64,000 nt of DNA. It comes from Marinobacter sp. (lineage in GTDB: Bacteria > Pseudomonadota > Gammaproteobacteria > Pseudomonadales > Oleiphilaceae). Position 1 is the stretch's first letter. Every line of letters begins with the position of its first letter. The position numbers were made by a program, and so were the translations under genes. The notes under the pieces are model-generated. The model made no database searches. It was not told the origin of the DNA and saw only the letters and a program-made list of their open reading frames with translations. The DNA lies in contig JAGYIS010000007.1 in the NCBI GenBank assembly GCA_018402255.1, forward strand, positions 62,001-126,000, read 5' to 3'. Shown in pieces: positions 17,463-28,100 of this stretch.

Positions 17463-19600
17463 ATGACCACCCACGCCAGCCCGGCACCAACCTGGGCAGA
17501 CCTGCAAATTGCCCTGGCAGCCCATGGCCATCGCCGCCTGGTGCTGGTTGAAGGCGATCAGCAAAGCGCCCTCAGCTGGATTCAGCAACAACTGGCAGAC
17601 TTGAACACCAGCCACAGCCTGTGGATCGGCAACCCCGATCACGCCGACGCTGTCGGCCTGCCTCATATCCAGGCAAGCCAGTACCGGCAATGGCTGGGCC
17701 GGGAAACCAGTTTGCTGATCTGGGACGGCTGGCAAGGTAACCCCCGGACGCCTTCGCGGCACTCTCCGGCACCTTGCAGGCCGGTGGCCTGCTGTTCTGG
17801 TTGATGCCACCACTGGCCTACTGGCCTGATCATGCCGATCCGGATTACGCACGAACCGGCCTTGATCAGGCGAAAGAACACCCCTTTGCCGCCCGGCTCG
17901 CCCGCAAGCTGGCGCACGACCCCTCGGTGATCCGGGTTCGGGCGGAATCCGACCAGCCGCTGGTCCTGCCCAGCTTGCAGCTCCCGAAAACCTCATTCCA
18001 GGCAGACACCACCGAACAACAGCAAGACCTGGTGCGCCAGCTTGAGCGATTTGGGCAGGGCCGCCGTCGACGCCCCCTGGTGATTACCGCCGATCGGGGC
18101 CGTGGCAAATCGGCTGCTCTGGGCATGGCTGCCGCAAAATTGTTGTTGGCGGGACGGCAGCGGGTGATCGTCACCGCACCCGCTCGCGACAACCTGAACA
18201 GCCTGTTCCGGCACGCGGCGATCGAGCTGGCGGACGATCTGGCACAACAGACGGATGTTGAGCTGACTGCCCGTGGTGGCCAACGCCTGAGTTTTATAGC
18301 GGTTCCCGAGCTGTTGTCTGAACGGCCGGAAGCCGAAGTTGTTCTGGTGGATGAAGCCGCAGGCCTGCCCGCCCAATGGTTAAGGGAGATCCTGCTTGGC
18401 TGGCCGAGAGTGGCTTTTGCCAGCACAGTGCACGGCTATGAAGGCACCGGCCGGGGCTTCGCGATCCGGTTTCGGGACGTTCTGGACCGTGAAACCCCGC
18501 AATGGCGGGCTATGTCGATTCAGCAGCCGGTGCGCTGGGCCCCCGGCGATCCCCTGGAAAAACTGATATTCGAGCTCTTTTTGCTGTCAGCAGAAAGCCC
18601 AACCGATCTGGTGGTGAATACATCCGAGATCACCATAGAGCCCTGGTCACCGGCGCAGGCCAGTGATACTGAGCTGGCTGAGGCCTTTGGCCTGCTGGTC
18701 GATGCCCACTACCGGACCACCCCCGCCGATCTCAGGCAATGGCTGGACGATCCGGCCGCCCAATCGTGGCGTGCAGTGTATCAGGGCCGCACGGTGGGCC
18801 TGTTGTGGGGCAGCGTTGAGGGTGGCCTGGCGGAAGAGCTGGCGGGACAAGTGGTTGCCGGTAAGCGCCGGCTGCGGGGCCACATGCTGGCGCAATCCCT
18901 GGCCAGCCATGGCGGCTTTCCCGAAGCGGCCAGCCTGCGAACGCTCCGGATTATCCGGATTGCTGTGTCGGCGCAGGCCCGTCAGCTTGGTATTGGCCGT
19001 CGGCTGGTTGCGGCTGCCAAGGCTGCTTGCCAGCAACAGGGCCTGGATGCTCTGGGTGCCAGCTTTGGTGGAACCACGGGTTTGTTGCGATTCTGGCAGG
19101 AAAGTGGGCTCAAGGTGGTTCGTGTCGGGCTCCAGCAGGAAGCAACCACCGGCGAGTTTCCGCTGCAGATGTTGCAGGGGTTGTCACCCGCGGGCGTCAA
19201 GCTGGAGCAAAGTCTGAGCGCGCGTTTTGCCCGCCATTGGCAGGTGCTGACCCCCAGACATTGGCCTGCCATGAACCCCGATCTGCTGTCGTCGGTTGGC
19301 GCGGATTTGCCGCCGCTCCACACACTGGATGACGATGATTGGCGAGACCTCCGTGCCTTTGCCGAAGGCTTTCGAGGTTTTGAACTGGCCTTGCCGGTCT
19401 TGCAGATGTTGGCAGCCTGTCGGGGTACTCTGGCGTGGCTATCACACCGGCCAGAGCTGGATCTGTGGTGCCGGGCTGTGCTGCAGGGGTGGTCCTGGCC
19501 GCAGTTGCAGGGAGCCGGCTTGTGCGCCGGGCAGCGGGATGGCGAACAGCAGTTAAGACGGCTGGTTGGTCAACTTTTGCAAAACGGACCCGAGTTGTGA
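17463..19600 (+). pseudogene. tmcA: tRNA(Met) cytidine acetyltransferase TmcA, split by a 1-base frameshift
   Basis: Read through one frame change this is a ~712-residue TmcA (E. coli 671), which uses acetyl-CoA and ATP/GTP to form N4-acetylcytidine at the wobble base of elongator tRNA-Met. The order is an N-terminal DUF1726 domain, a RecD-like helicase domain with Walker A 'TADRGRGKSAALGMAA' and Walker B 'VVLVDEAAGLP', then a GNAT domain ('RIAVSAQARQLGIGRRLV') and C-terminal tail. The break is in a run of five C residues at 17741-17745: six C would restore 'GNPPDAFAALSG'. The rest is well preserved, so this is either recent loss or a homopolymer error. A TTG at 17774 would make only a version lacking the N-terminal domain. 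Confidence 0.9.
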
Positions 19601-19670
19601 CCGGTTCGATTTAATTCTGACGGTTTGCTGCCCAGAATGGCTGCAAAAATCATCTAAGAGAATGCAGGTT

Positions 19671-20261
19671 ATGGCCAGGGAAACGGGCAAGGTTCTGTCG
19701 CTGTTTGTCATTTGTTTTACGTTACTGACGCTGGTGGGGTGTGCCAGCAGCAATAACCGTTCTGAACCCTCGGCCCAGGCAGTTGATCCGGGGCAGCTGA
19801 TGACGGCAGTCAGGGCAAATGAGGATAGAACCGTTCTCGAGCTCCTATCGCAGGGCGTGGCTCCGGATCAGGTGGCGAGCAATGGCGAAAGCCCGTTGAT
19901 GGTGGCCGCCGCCAATGGCAACCGTCGAATCGCGCGCCTGCTGCTGGCGGCAGGCGCCAGGGTTAACGCCCAGGACGACAGTGGCTCCACACCGGTGATC
20001 CGGGCTGCCGAAAATGGTCACTTGGCGGTGGTGCGAACACTGCTGGCCGCTGGCGCCAATGTCAATGTGAATCAGGACGGCAAGTCACTGCTGATGAGCG
20101 TGGTTTCCAGCGGTGATCTGCTGACCGCCGAAATGCTGTTGGCCGCGGGTGCGGATGTGCATTACCGTGGTCCTGATGGCCGCACTGCACTGGATCTCGC
20201 CCGGGCCAGCAACAATCAGGATCTGGAAATGCTGCTGGTGCAGGCGGGTGCCGCCCGCTAG
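19671..20261 (+). CDS. Ankyrin-repeat lipoprotein
   Basis: A 196-residue exported protein. The signal peptide ends in lipobox 'LTLVGC', giving a lipidated Cys at about residue 24, then four ankyrin repeats ('GESPLMVAAANGNRRIARLL', 'GSTPVIRAAENGHLAVVRTL', 'GKSLLMSVVSSGDLLTAEML', 'GRTALDLARASNNQDLEMLL'). Ankyrin repeats bind other proteins, so it is probably a periplasmic or outer-membrane scaffold. The ATG at 19671 has AAGAGA nine bases upstream; an ATG at 19662 is also possible. It follows tmcA after 70 bp and is convergent with the acyl-CoA gene. No partner is evident. Confidence 0.85.
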   Translation: MARETGKVLSLFVICFTLLTLVGCASSNNRSEPSAQAVDPGQLMTAVRANEDRTVLELLSQGVAPDQVASNGESPLMVAAANGNRRIARLLLAAGARVNAQDDSGSTPVIRAAENGHLAVVRTLLAAGANVNVNQDGKSLLMSVVSSGDLLTAEMLLAAGADVHYRGPDGRTALDLARASNNQDLEMLLVQAGAAR

Positions 20262-20274
20262 CGGGTTTAGGGGC

Positions 20275-21378
20275 TCAATCCAGCGCCATGGGATCGTCTG
20301 AGTCATCCCATACCGGCTGGAAATGCGCCTCGACAACGTCTTGTGGCACGTCGGTGACCGCAGGATAAGACCAGACCGGTGAGCGGTCCTTGTCGATCAG
20401 CAGCGCCCGAATGCCTTCCGCCAGATCGGGCCGGCGGGTGCACTCCATTGCCATCGACAGTTCCATACGGAACACATCTTTCAGCGACATCTGCTGGCCT
20501 TTACGCAACTGGTTCCAGATCAGCCAGGCGGTCACCGGGCAGCCCTGCCTGAGTGTTTGGAGGCAAGTTTGCCACCAGGGATCGTCGTCTTCTGAAGTCA
20601 GTAATTGATCAATCACATCCGGCAGTTCATCGCCCGCGCTGAGCCGAGCGATGGTTTGCTCGTGCTTCTCCAGATGGCCGGGTGCCAGCGCCCGATAATC
20701 CAGTGCATCGAGCTGACTGAGCAGCCGGAACAGTCGGTTATCATCAGCGGCCTGGGCGCCGGTCCAGCGTTCGTCTTGCAGGCGCGTAAGCAGAGTTTCT
20801 GTCTGGCTGGGCTCAATCACCAGATCGGCCAGCCCAACCCGGAGTGCATCGCTGACATTAAGCCGCGCTCCGGTTAACCCCATGAACAGGCCCAGGCGTC
20901 CGGGCAGCCGGTTCAAAAACCAGCTGGCACCTACGTCCGGGAACAGGCCAATGCTGATTTCCGGCATGGCCAGGGTGACATCCGGCGTGACCAGCCGGTA
21001 GCGGCACGCCGAGAGCAGCCCGAGGCCGCCGCCCATCACGACGCCGTGACCAATGCCAACCACCGGCTTGGGAAAGCGGTACAGGCTGAAATTAAGGCGG
21101 TATTCTCGGGTGAAGAACCGGGCCGGTGCCTCGGTGTCGCCTTGCCCGCGGAGGCCATCGTACAGCGACCGGATATTGCCGCCGGCGCAGAAGCCCCGTT
21201 CGCCAGCCCCCCGCAAGACCACCAGGCAGATCCGGCTGTCGGTTGCCCACTGATCCAGTGCCTCCTGAGCCTGGACCACCATGTCTTCGGTCAAGGCATT
21301 CAGTGTGTTTGGCGCGTTCAATGTCAGCAGGCCAATGTGGCCTTCACGGCAGGCGAGTTCCTGGACCTCTACGGGCAT
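20275..21378 (-). CDS. Enoyl-CoA hydratase/isomerase family protein, likely 3-hydroxyisobutyryl-CoA hydrolase
   Basis: A 367-residue crotonase-fold protein. 'RGAGERGFCAGGNIRSLYDG' and 'KPVVGIGHGVVMGGGLGLLS' provide the oxyanion-hole Gly residues, and 'AMPEISIGLFPDVGASWFLN' carries Glu and Asp positions characteristic of 3-hydroxyisobutyryl-CoA hydrolases. The length (about 350-380) also fits hydrolases, not the ~260-residue enoyl-CoA hydratases. These hydrolases act in valine breakdown, releasing 3-hydroxyisobutyrate. The start at ATG 21378 has GGAG nine bases upstream; a TTG at 21396 would extend it by six residues. No other valine-catabolism gene is adjacent, so the substrate is inferred from sequence alone. 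Confidence 0.82.
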   Translation of the reverse strand: MPVEVQELACREGHIGLLTLNAPNTLNALTEDMVVQAQEALDQWATDSRICLVVLRGAGERGFCAGGNIRSLYDGLRGQGDTEAPARFFTREYRLNFSLYRFPKPVVGIGHGVVMGGGLGLLSACRYRLVTPDVTLAMPEISIGLFPDVGASWFLNRLPGRLGLFMGLTGARLNVSDALRVGLADLVIEPSQTETLLTRLQDERWTGAQAADDNRLFRLLSQLDALDYRALAPGHLEKHEQTIARLSAGDELPDVIDQLLTSEDDDPWWQTCLQTLRQGCPVTAWLIWNQLRKGQQMSLKDVFRMELSMAMECTRRPDLAEGIRALLIDKDRSPVWSYPAVTDVPQDVVEAHFQPVWDDSDDPMALD

Positions 21379-21506
21379 GAATGGTGTCTCCGGCAATCGG
21401 GTTGCGCTGTTGTCAGTTGGCTTTAGCGGTTTGTTCGTACTGTGGTTCAGTCAGTTCGAGCGTAAAAGAAGACTATGGTCGCACGATTGTCCTTGATCTA
21501 TCACAT

Positions 21507-21534
21507 TTGAGCCTCGGATTGCCTGTGCTATAAG
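21507..21534 (+). promoter_or_regulatory. Candidate sigma-70 promoter for the cytochrome c gene
   Basis: TTGAGC (21507-21512) and TATAAG (21529-21534) are spaced by 16 bases, about 70 bases ahead of the ATG at 21605. The elements match consensus moderately; no experimental support. Confidence 0.4.
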
Positions 21535-21604
21535 TGATCTCTGAATTACTGTCCGGTCTTGTTGGTCGGTGGGTAAACGTTAAAACGATGAGAGGGTGAA
21601 CACA

Positions 21605-21940
21605 ATGAATCTGAAACACTTCGCGGTTGCCGGTCTTTTTGCACTGGGTGCGGCTGCACCTTTCGCTGCTGTGGCGGGTGATGCCGAGGCTGGCAAGGCC
21701 AAGGCCGCGGTCTGCGCAGCGTGCCACGGGCAGAACGGTATCTCTCAGATCCCGATGTATCCTAACCTGGCTGGCCAGAAGGAGCAGTACCTGGTTGCTT
21801 CAATGAAGGCATACAAAAATGGCCAGCGCCAGGGTGGCCAGGCTCCGATCATGCAGGGCCAGGCAACCGGTCTGAGCGATGCGGATATCGCCAATCTGGC
21901 GGCTTTCTACGCGGGCCTGCCCGCTGACGGCGGCAAGTAA
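21605..21940 (+). CDS. Class I cytochrome c (c553-like), periplasmic
   Basis: A 111-residue monohaem cytochrome. A signal peptide (cleaved after 'PFAAVAG', about 22-24) is followed by the haem motif 'CAACH' in '[20 protein letters not shown]', and a distal Met in '[20 protein letters not shown]' as axial ligand. Mature size is about 88 residues, typical of small soluble electron carriers of the c553/c5 type that shuttle electrons to oxidases or peroxidases. ATG 21605 is chosen with AGAGGG upstream (an in-frame GTG nine bases earlier is less likely). It is convergent with ppnN, with a hairpin between. Confidence 0.93.
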   Translation: MNLKHFAVAGLFALGAAAPFAAVAGDAEAGKAKAAVCAACHGQNGISQIPMYPNLAGQKEQYLVASMKAYKNGQRQGGQAPIMQGQATGLSDADIANLAAFYAGLPADGGK

Positions 21941-21947
21941 TGGGTGC

Positions 21948-21979
21948 GTCAGTGGCGCGGCTCAGGCCGCACCACTGAC
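21948..21979. terminator. Hairpin between convergent cytochrome c and ppnN genes
   Basis: A 14-bp stem with one mismatch (GTCAGTGGCGCGGC / GCCGCACCACTGAC) and a TCAG loop. It overlaps the last codons of ppnN. There is no U-tract, so it may be a bidirectional or Rho-assisted stop. Confidence 0.45.
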
Positions 21980-23344
21980 GATCCGGTAACTCGGCCGATA
22001 GGCGGATGAGCCCGGCAGTTTCATTCTATTCTGGGCAACAAACTGCTCCAGCATGGCCTCAAGAGGTTTGATCAGCGTCGGGTCACCGGCAATTTCAAAT
22101 GGCCCCTTCTGCTGAATCTGCCGAATCCCGTTTTCCTTCACGTTCCCCGCCACAATGCCACTGAACGCCTTGCGCAGATTTGCGGCAATCAGATGCGCCG
22201 GTTGGTCCCGATGCAGTTCCAGTGCGCGCATGTTGTCGTGATCGGGCTCAAACGGTAACTGAAACACCGGGTCGATTTTCAGCATCCAGTTAAAATAGTA
22301 AGCGTCTTGCATGGCGCGGCGGAAAGTTTCCACCTCTTTCATTCCCTGCTTCATGGTTTGCGCCACGCGAACCGGGTCATCAATGATGATTTCGTACTTG
22401 CTGGCGGCTTCGTCGCCCAGCGCATTGCGGATGAACTTGTCGATCATCTCGAAGTACTCTGCGTTCTCCTGGCGGCCGGTGAAGACCACCGGGAACGGCA
22501 GATCGGCGTTGTCCGGGTGCAGCAGAATACCCAGCAGGTACAGAATTTCTTCTGCAGTACCCACGCCACCGGGGAATACAATCACGCCGTGGCCGCAGCG
22601 GACAAACGCCTCCAGGCGTTTTTCAATATCCGGCATGATCACCAGTTCGTTCACGATCGGGTTGGGCGCTTCGGCCCCGATGATGCCGGGCTCGGTAATG
22701 CCTATGTAACGACCGTTTTTCACCCGTTGTTTGGCATGACCAATGGTGGCGCCCTTCATCGGACCTTTCATGGCGCCTGGGCCGCAGCCGGTGCAGATGC
22801 TCAGGGCGCGCAAGCCGAGTTGGTGGCCCACGTCTTTGCTGTATTGGTATTCGTCGTGGCCGATGGAGTGGCCGCCCCAGCACACCACAATGTCGGGCTG
22901 GCGGCCGGCTACCAGCACCCGGGCGTTGCGCAGGATGTGGAACACCAGGTTGGTGATGTCTTCGGGGTTGTCCCGGCGAAAGCCGGCCACCGTGTTCGGT
23001 ATGGAGTTGCTGTAAACAATATCGCGCAATACCGAAAACAGGTGTTCCCGGATCGCCCGGAGCATTTCGCCATCGACAAAGGCATGCCCCGGCGCGTTGA
23101 TCAGTTCCAGCTTCAGGCCTCGTGGCTGGGGTACCAGGCGAACATCAAAGTCAGCGTGTGCCTGCATCAACTCCTGGCAGTCGTCGGTTTCAACGCCGGT
23201 GTTGAGAACGGCCAGCGCACACTGGCGGAACAAACGATACAAACCACCCTCGCTCTTGTCCTTGAGACGGTTGACCTCGTGACTGGAGAGGATTTCGAGG
23301 CTGCCCTCCGGGGAAACCAGGGCATTCATGGTGGATTCGGTCAT
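21962..23344 (-). CDS. ppnN: Nucleotide 5'-monophosphate nucleosidase PpnN (YgdH, LOG family)
   Basis: A 460-residue protein aligned end to end with E. coli PpnN (454). N-terminal 'SPEGSLEILSSHEVNRLKD', central LOG domain with 'SICTGCGPGAMKGPMKGATI' and 'GVIVFPGGVGTAEEILYLLG' (PGGxGTxxE). PpnN cleaves purine/pyrimidine monophosphates to the base and ribose 5-phosphate and is activated by (p)ppGpp in E. coli. The ATG at 23344 has AGGAG upstream; starts further upstream would add a segment absent from the family. It is divergent from thiI across about 120 bp. Confidence 0.93.
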   Translation of the reverse strand: MTESTMNALVSPEGSLEILSSHEVNRLKDKSEGGLYRLFRQCALAVLNTGVETDDCQELMQAHADFDVRLVPQPRGLKLELINAPGHAFVDGEMLRAIREHLFSVLRDIVYSNSIPNTVAGFRRDNPEDITNLVFHILRNARVLVAGRQPDIVVCWGGHSIGHDEYQYSKDVGHQLGLRALSICTGCGPGAMKGPMKGATIGHAKQRVKNGRYIGITEPGIIGAEAPNPIVNELVIMPDIEKRLEAFVRCGHGVIVFPGGVGTAEEILYLLGILLHPDNADLPFPVVFTGRQENAEYFEMIDKFIRNALGDEAASKYEIIIDDPVRVAQTMKQGMKEVETFRRAMQDAYYFNWMLKIDPVFQLPFEPDHDNMRALELHRDQPAHLIAANLRKAFSGIVAGNVKENGIRQIQQKGPFEIAGDPTLIKPLEAMLEQFVAQNRMKLPGSSAYRPSYRIVSGAA

Positions 23345-23465
23345 CGGTGGTGCAACTCCTGATGGTTTCGGCAATGACGGATTTTGAGCCACTCGGGCAA
23401 CAAGGTACACTAAGGCCTTTCCGCACATTACGCTACCCGACGTTATTCCGATCAAAGACTTTTTT

Positions 23466-24920
23466 ATGAAACTGCTAATTCGTCCCGCCCCGGAAGTGGC
23501 TATCAAGAGTAAACCCGTTCGTCAGCAGCAGATGCGTCAGTTGCGGCAAAATATTCGCAAACTGCTGGCTCGGCTGGACTACAACATCCGGGTGGATGGT
23601 AGTTGGGATCGGGTGGATGTGGAGCTGCCCGATGGCCTGGGCCTGGAAGGGCCGGTCATTGACGAGCTGGTTCGTATCCCGGGTATTTCCACCATTCAGG
23701 AAATCGGTGTATTTCCTTTTGTGGGCATTGATGATGTCTGCGAAAAGGCCATCGAGGCCTACGCCGAGCGCCTGAGTGGGCAAACCTTTGCGGTTCGTGT
23801 GCGCCGCCATGGCAGTCACGAATTCAGGTCCATTGATCTGGAACGCTCGGTGGGTGCAGCGTTACTTGAAGCGTCAAACGCCAGCGGCGTCAACCTCAAG
23901 AAACCGGATCTGGAAGTGCGGATCGAGATCAATGAAGAGACTTTCCACATCGCCCATCGCCGGCATGAAGGCCTGGGCGGCTATCCGCTGGGAACCGTCG
24001 AAACTGTAATGACACTGGTGTCCGGGGGATACGATTCGTCGGTTGCCGCCTACCTGATGATGCGCCGGGGCATTCGCAGTCACTTCCTGTTCTTCAATCT
24101 TGGCGGCACCGCCCATGAGGTGGGTGTGCGCCAGGTGGTGCATTATCTGTGGCAGCGTTATGGCGCGTCCCACAGTGTGAAATTTATCTCGGTGCCGTTC
24201 GATGGCGTGGTGGCTGAAATCATGCGCTCGGTGAACCATCGCCACTGGGGCGTGGTGCTCAAACGCCAGATGCTGAAAGCCGCCGCGGAAATTGCCCGCG
24301 ATTATTCCGCCACGGGTCTGGTGATGGGGGATGCGGTGGCGCAGGTGTCGAGCCAGACACTGACCAATCTGAACGTGGTGGACCGGGCTAGTGATGAAGT
24401 GGTTCTGCGACCACTGATCGCCATGGACAAGCAGGAGATCATCCGGATTGCCCGAGACATCGGTACTGAACCTTTTGCCCGCAACATGCCGGAATACTGC
24501 GGCGTGATTTCCAGCAAGCCGGTTACCCGCGCCCGGCTGCATCGGGTAGAGGAAGATGAGGCGAACCTGAACCCGGAGGTGCTCGCGCAGGCAGTGGCTT
24601 CGCGCAGCGATGCCATGGTCAGCAGTCTTCTGGACAGCATTACCACCCCGGAAGAGATCGAGCTGGTGCAAACACCGTCGGTGGCAGATGTTATCATCGA
24701 CGTTCGCCACCCCTCGGAAGAGCAGCGCGCACCGCTGTCGCTGACCAACAACCAGGTGCTCAAGATTCCCTTCTATGAGCTGAACCAGCAGTTGTCAGAA
24801 CTGTCTGGCGACCGCCAGTACCTGCTCTACTGCGACCGGGGCACCATGAGCCGGCTGCACGCCGGCCATTTGCGGGCCGAGGGGCATAGCAACGTGAAGG
24901 TGTATACCCCGGCGGCTTGA
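23466..24920 (+). CDS. thiI: tRNA 4-thiouridine sulfurtransferase ThiI
   Basis: A 484-residue protein (E. coli 482). It has an N-terminal ferredoxin-like/THUMP region ('PGISTIQEIGVFPF'), a PP-loop adenylation domain with 'VSGGYDSSVAAYLMMRRG' (SGGxDS), and a C-terminal rhodanese domain with the persulfide-carrying Cys456 in 'YCDRGTMS'. It makes 4-thiouridine at tRNA position 8 and, in organisms with this rhodanese extension, can also serve thiazole synthesis. No damage is seen. It is divergent from ppnN and followed by about 230 bp before the RHS gene. Confidence 0.96.
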   Translation: MKLLIRPAPEVAIKSKPVRQQQMRQLRQNIRKLLARLDYNIRVDGSWDRVDVELPDGLGLEGPVIDELVRIPGISTIQEIGVFPFVGIDDVCEKAIEAYAERLSGQTFAVRVRRHGSHEFRSIDLERSVGAALLEASNASGVNLKKPDLEVRIEINEETFHIAHRRHEGLGGYPLGTVETVMTLVSGGYDSSVAAYLMMRRGIRSHFLFFNLGGTAHEVGVRQVVHYLWQRYGASHSVKFISVPFDGVVAEIMRSVNHRHWGVVLKRQMLKAAAEIARDYSATGLVMGDAVAQVSSQTLTNLNVVDRASDEVVLRPLIAMDKQEIIRIARDIGTEPFARNMPEYCGVISSKPVTRARLHRVEEDEANLNPEVLAQAVASRSDAMVSSLLDSITTPEEIELVQTPSVADVIIDVRHPSEEQRAPLSLTNNQVLKIPFYELNQQLSELSGDRQYLLYCDRGTMSRLHAGHLRAEGHSNVKVYTPAA

Positions 24921-24980
24921 GTCAGGCCCGGGCAAGCGATTCTGTAACGCAGTAAATTGTGTGACTCGTTTCGCAAATAC

Positions 24981-25001
24981 GAGGCCCAGACTTGAGGCCT
25001 C
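24981..25001 (+). terminator. Weak candidate terminator after thiI
   Basis: GAGGCC (24981-24986) pairs with GGCCTC (24996-25001) over a short loop, followed by a T/G-rich stretch (TTGCTGGGTTGTTGTT). The stem is short and the T-run is impure. Confidence 0.3.
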
Positions 25002-25115
25002 TTGCTGGGTTGTTGTTAACTGGGGTTAATGTTTTTCGGCCTTAACCCCTCTTAACTTGTTTTAGGCGCAGAGATCGCGACTTGGTCTCATCGGGTGTCT
25101 TGCGTTAAGGGGTGC

Positions 25116-25151
25116 ATGGATTGCACTTTAAAACCTGAAAGGATGCCCTAA
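25116..25151 (+). CDS. Possible 11-codon leader peptide overlapping the RHS start
   Basis: ATG 25116, preceded by AAGGGG, opens an 11-residue peptide (MDCTLKPERMP) whose TAA stop shares its last A with the ATG of the RHS gene (TAATG, 25149-25153). The RHS gene also has its own AAAGGA site inside this peptide. Such overlap can couple translation, but a chance ORF of this size is quite possible. Confidence 0.25.
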   Translation: MDCTLKPERMP

Positions 25152-28100
25152 TGGCTGCCGCACGCCCTTTTGTTGCCTTTTCCATCTTCGTCTTCGCTAT
25201 TCTTGTACTGACGATCTCTCCGATCCCGAATGTTCTCTCCATGCCGATGGGTGATGAGATCGTTGGTACGGAAAATGACGACCTCATTATCGTTGGATCC
25301 GATGATAGCCAGATTGTGGTGGGGACTGGGGATGATCTCATCATCGGTGGTGCTGGAAGCAATACCTATCACGTTGATGCCGGCGTCGGAGATATCACGG
25401 TAATCGAAGTCTCTGGACAAAATGTTGTGGAATTCGGTCCAGGGATTACCTTTTCAGATGTGGCCAGCGGGCTTTGGCGATCAGGAAATGACCTGCAGCT
25501 TGTGCTTGGCCAGGATAGCCGAACCCTCACGATCAGCCAATTCTTCTCAATTAAAGACACCATCGTTTCATTTAGTTTCCAGAACGGTCAGCAACTCTCG
25601 GCAACGCAATTGTTTCAGGTGTTCGGGCAATCGGCGCCTACTACCGTTGAATCACCCCTTCAGTTAACCAGCACAGCTGATAACAATGGCACGATGACAG
25701 GCTCCAGTGAAGCCGACATTTTGGTGGCTTCGGATGACACCCAGCGCATAAACGGGTTGTCGGGAAATGACTACCTGATTGGTCGTAGCGAGCCTGTCAC
25801 GTTTGAGATATACCCCGGTAACGGTCAGGACTTGATTATAGCTTCGTCGGGGCGTCACGAGATCTTCTTCCGAGGAGGCACTACGTTTAACGATGTAGCG
25901 TCTCAGTTGCAGAAGCGCGGCGATGATCTGGTCCTTGGTAATCGCAATAGTGACGATGAAGTTCGCATATATAAGTTCTTTTCACTTGCCAACACCGTTG
26001 TGGGCATTCGTTTCGAGTCTGGGGGGCAGCTTCAGGCAGCTCAATTATTTGAGCTCTTTGGTGTAGCTGTACCCTCTGAGGAAATTGAGTATGCCCTCAA
26101 TGTTGAAGGTACTTTGCTAGACGAAGGAAGTGGAGACGCCGGGGCGGGTGGCGATGAAGATTGCGGTGAGGGGTGCCCTGGTGGCGGGGCAAATCCCGGG
26201 GAGGGTGAGCCAGAAGGCGATGAACCTGGGTTGCCTGAGGATCTTCATTGGCTTATCGGCTCCGATGAGGATGATCTGATTTATGCGGGGGGTGGAGACA
26301 ACCTGATTATTCCTCGGTCAGGCACCGATTATATCGTGGGTGGGCCGGGGGATAATCTTTATTACTTTGAAGCCGGCTTTGGCGACAATGTCATCGTTGA
26401 GACCGAGGGCTTCAATGTCATCGAGTTTGACGAATCCATATCCTATTCAGATGTATCTCAGGCGTTTGTGAGATCAGGGAGCGACCTGTTGCTCAGGATT
26501 GATTCCAGACAGGTTCGGATTACCATAAGGAATTTCTTTGCTGTTGCTGGCACCGTCGGTGAGTTGAGATTTCATGATGGAGCGTCATTAACGCGTGCCA
26601 CAATCTTCCAGGTGTTTGGCGAAGATGTGCCGACTGATGGTAGACCGTCCAAGACGTTGGTTTTGGGTGGTGGTCATTCAGATACCTTGGCTGGATCTGG
26701 TGAAGACGAATTTATCGTGCCACGAATGGGTGTGCGTGCTGTTCAGCCAGGACAAGGCACAGACTATCTGGTTGGCCGGCTACCAGGAGGCCAAACGCTT
26801 CCCCAACGCAATGAAGCTATAACGTTTGAATTAAAGCCGGGTGACGGCCTCAAGACCATAGTCGCTGACAGTGCATTCAGTAACCTCAGATTCACTGGCG
26901 ACATTGCTCGCCAAGACATGGCCTCGAATATGGTTAGACGAGGCGATGATCTCTTCCTTGAGAGCCAAAGCCATGATGTCGGAGTGCGAGTTGTAAACTT
27001 CTTTTCAAGAAAAGGTTTGATCGGAGATATCTATTTTGGGGAGGGCGATGATTATCAGAACACACTGAGTGGCGCTGAGATTCTGGGTAGCTTTGGTGTC
27101 TTCCCGGAAACCCTGTCCAGTATGAATGTTCTGATAAAAGGTGCTTCTACTGAGACCTGCGACGCGGGTGGCTTTGACGATTCGGAGGGTTTTGGGCTGA
27201 CGCCTGAGCAACTGTCTGAATCGAATCAGAATCCACAGATTACGACTTCCCCGAGCTCAGACGCCTGGTACGCCAGCGACTATTTTTATCAAGTAAGAGC
27301 CTCAGACGCTGAAAACGACGACCTGTGCTTTCATGTAACCGGCCCTGAGGGTGTTGAAATTGACAGGTATGCTGGCCTGTTGTCCTGGCAGCCGCAGCGA
27401 CACCAGCTTGGAGAAAATTATTTTGAAGTTCGTGTGGTGGATGAGCGAGGGGGCGAAACCTTGCAGATGTTCCATCTCACTGTGCAGGATCCGAACCGAG
27501 AGCCAGCCTTCACCTCTTGGCCTCTGCAGCATGTCGTAGTGGGGCAGAATTATTACTACGAGCTGGGCGCCTCAGATCCTTTTGTGGCGGCAAGCAGGCT
27601 CGAGTACTCACTTGTTGCCGGGCCGGATGGCATGGCGCTGGTGGATGATGAGTTGCGATGGACGCCAGGTGAGGCTCAGCTCGGTGGCCATGAAATAGTG
27701 ATCAGGGTTACGGACCCATACGGGTTAAGCGATACCCAGAACTTCACAATTAATGTTTCGCCACTGGTGAGGCTCGATCAAGTTCCTGAAGGCCAGTCTC
27801 GTATTCCGCGAACTGGCGCAAGAATTACACGATATGCAGGCGATGATGGTGCCCTGAGAGTCGGTACAGATCGCTTTTTCGTGCGAGATGATGATCGGGA
27901 TGTTGTTGTAGATCAGGTTAATGGTTTGGTCTGGCAGGATTCCAGTGATGTCATTTCTGGAGAGCTCAAGAGCTACTATCAGGCTTCTGTGTATTGCAGC
28001 AACCTGGAACACGGCGGTATTGATAACTGGCGAATTCCCAACAGGCTCGAGTTGATTTACCTGTTGGACCACAGCCAGACAGCTATAGAGCAGGTTTTCA

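Noticed and set aside
26116-26260. Low-complexity Gly/Glu-rich stretch within the RHS gene
   Set aside because: It is an in-frame linker between RTX-like units; not a separate repeat element.
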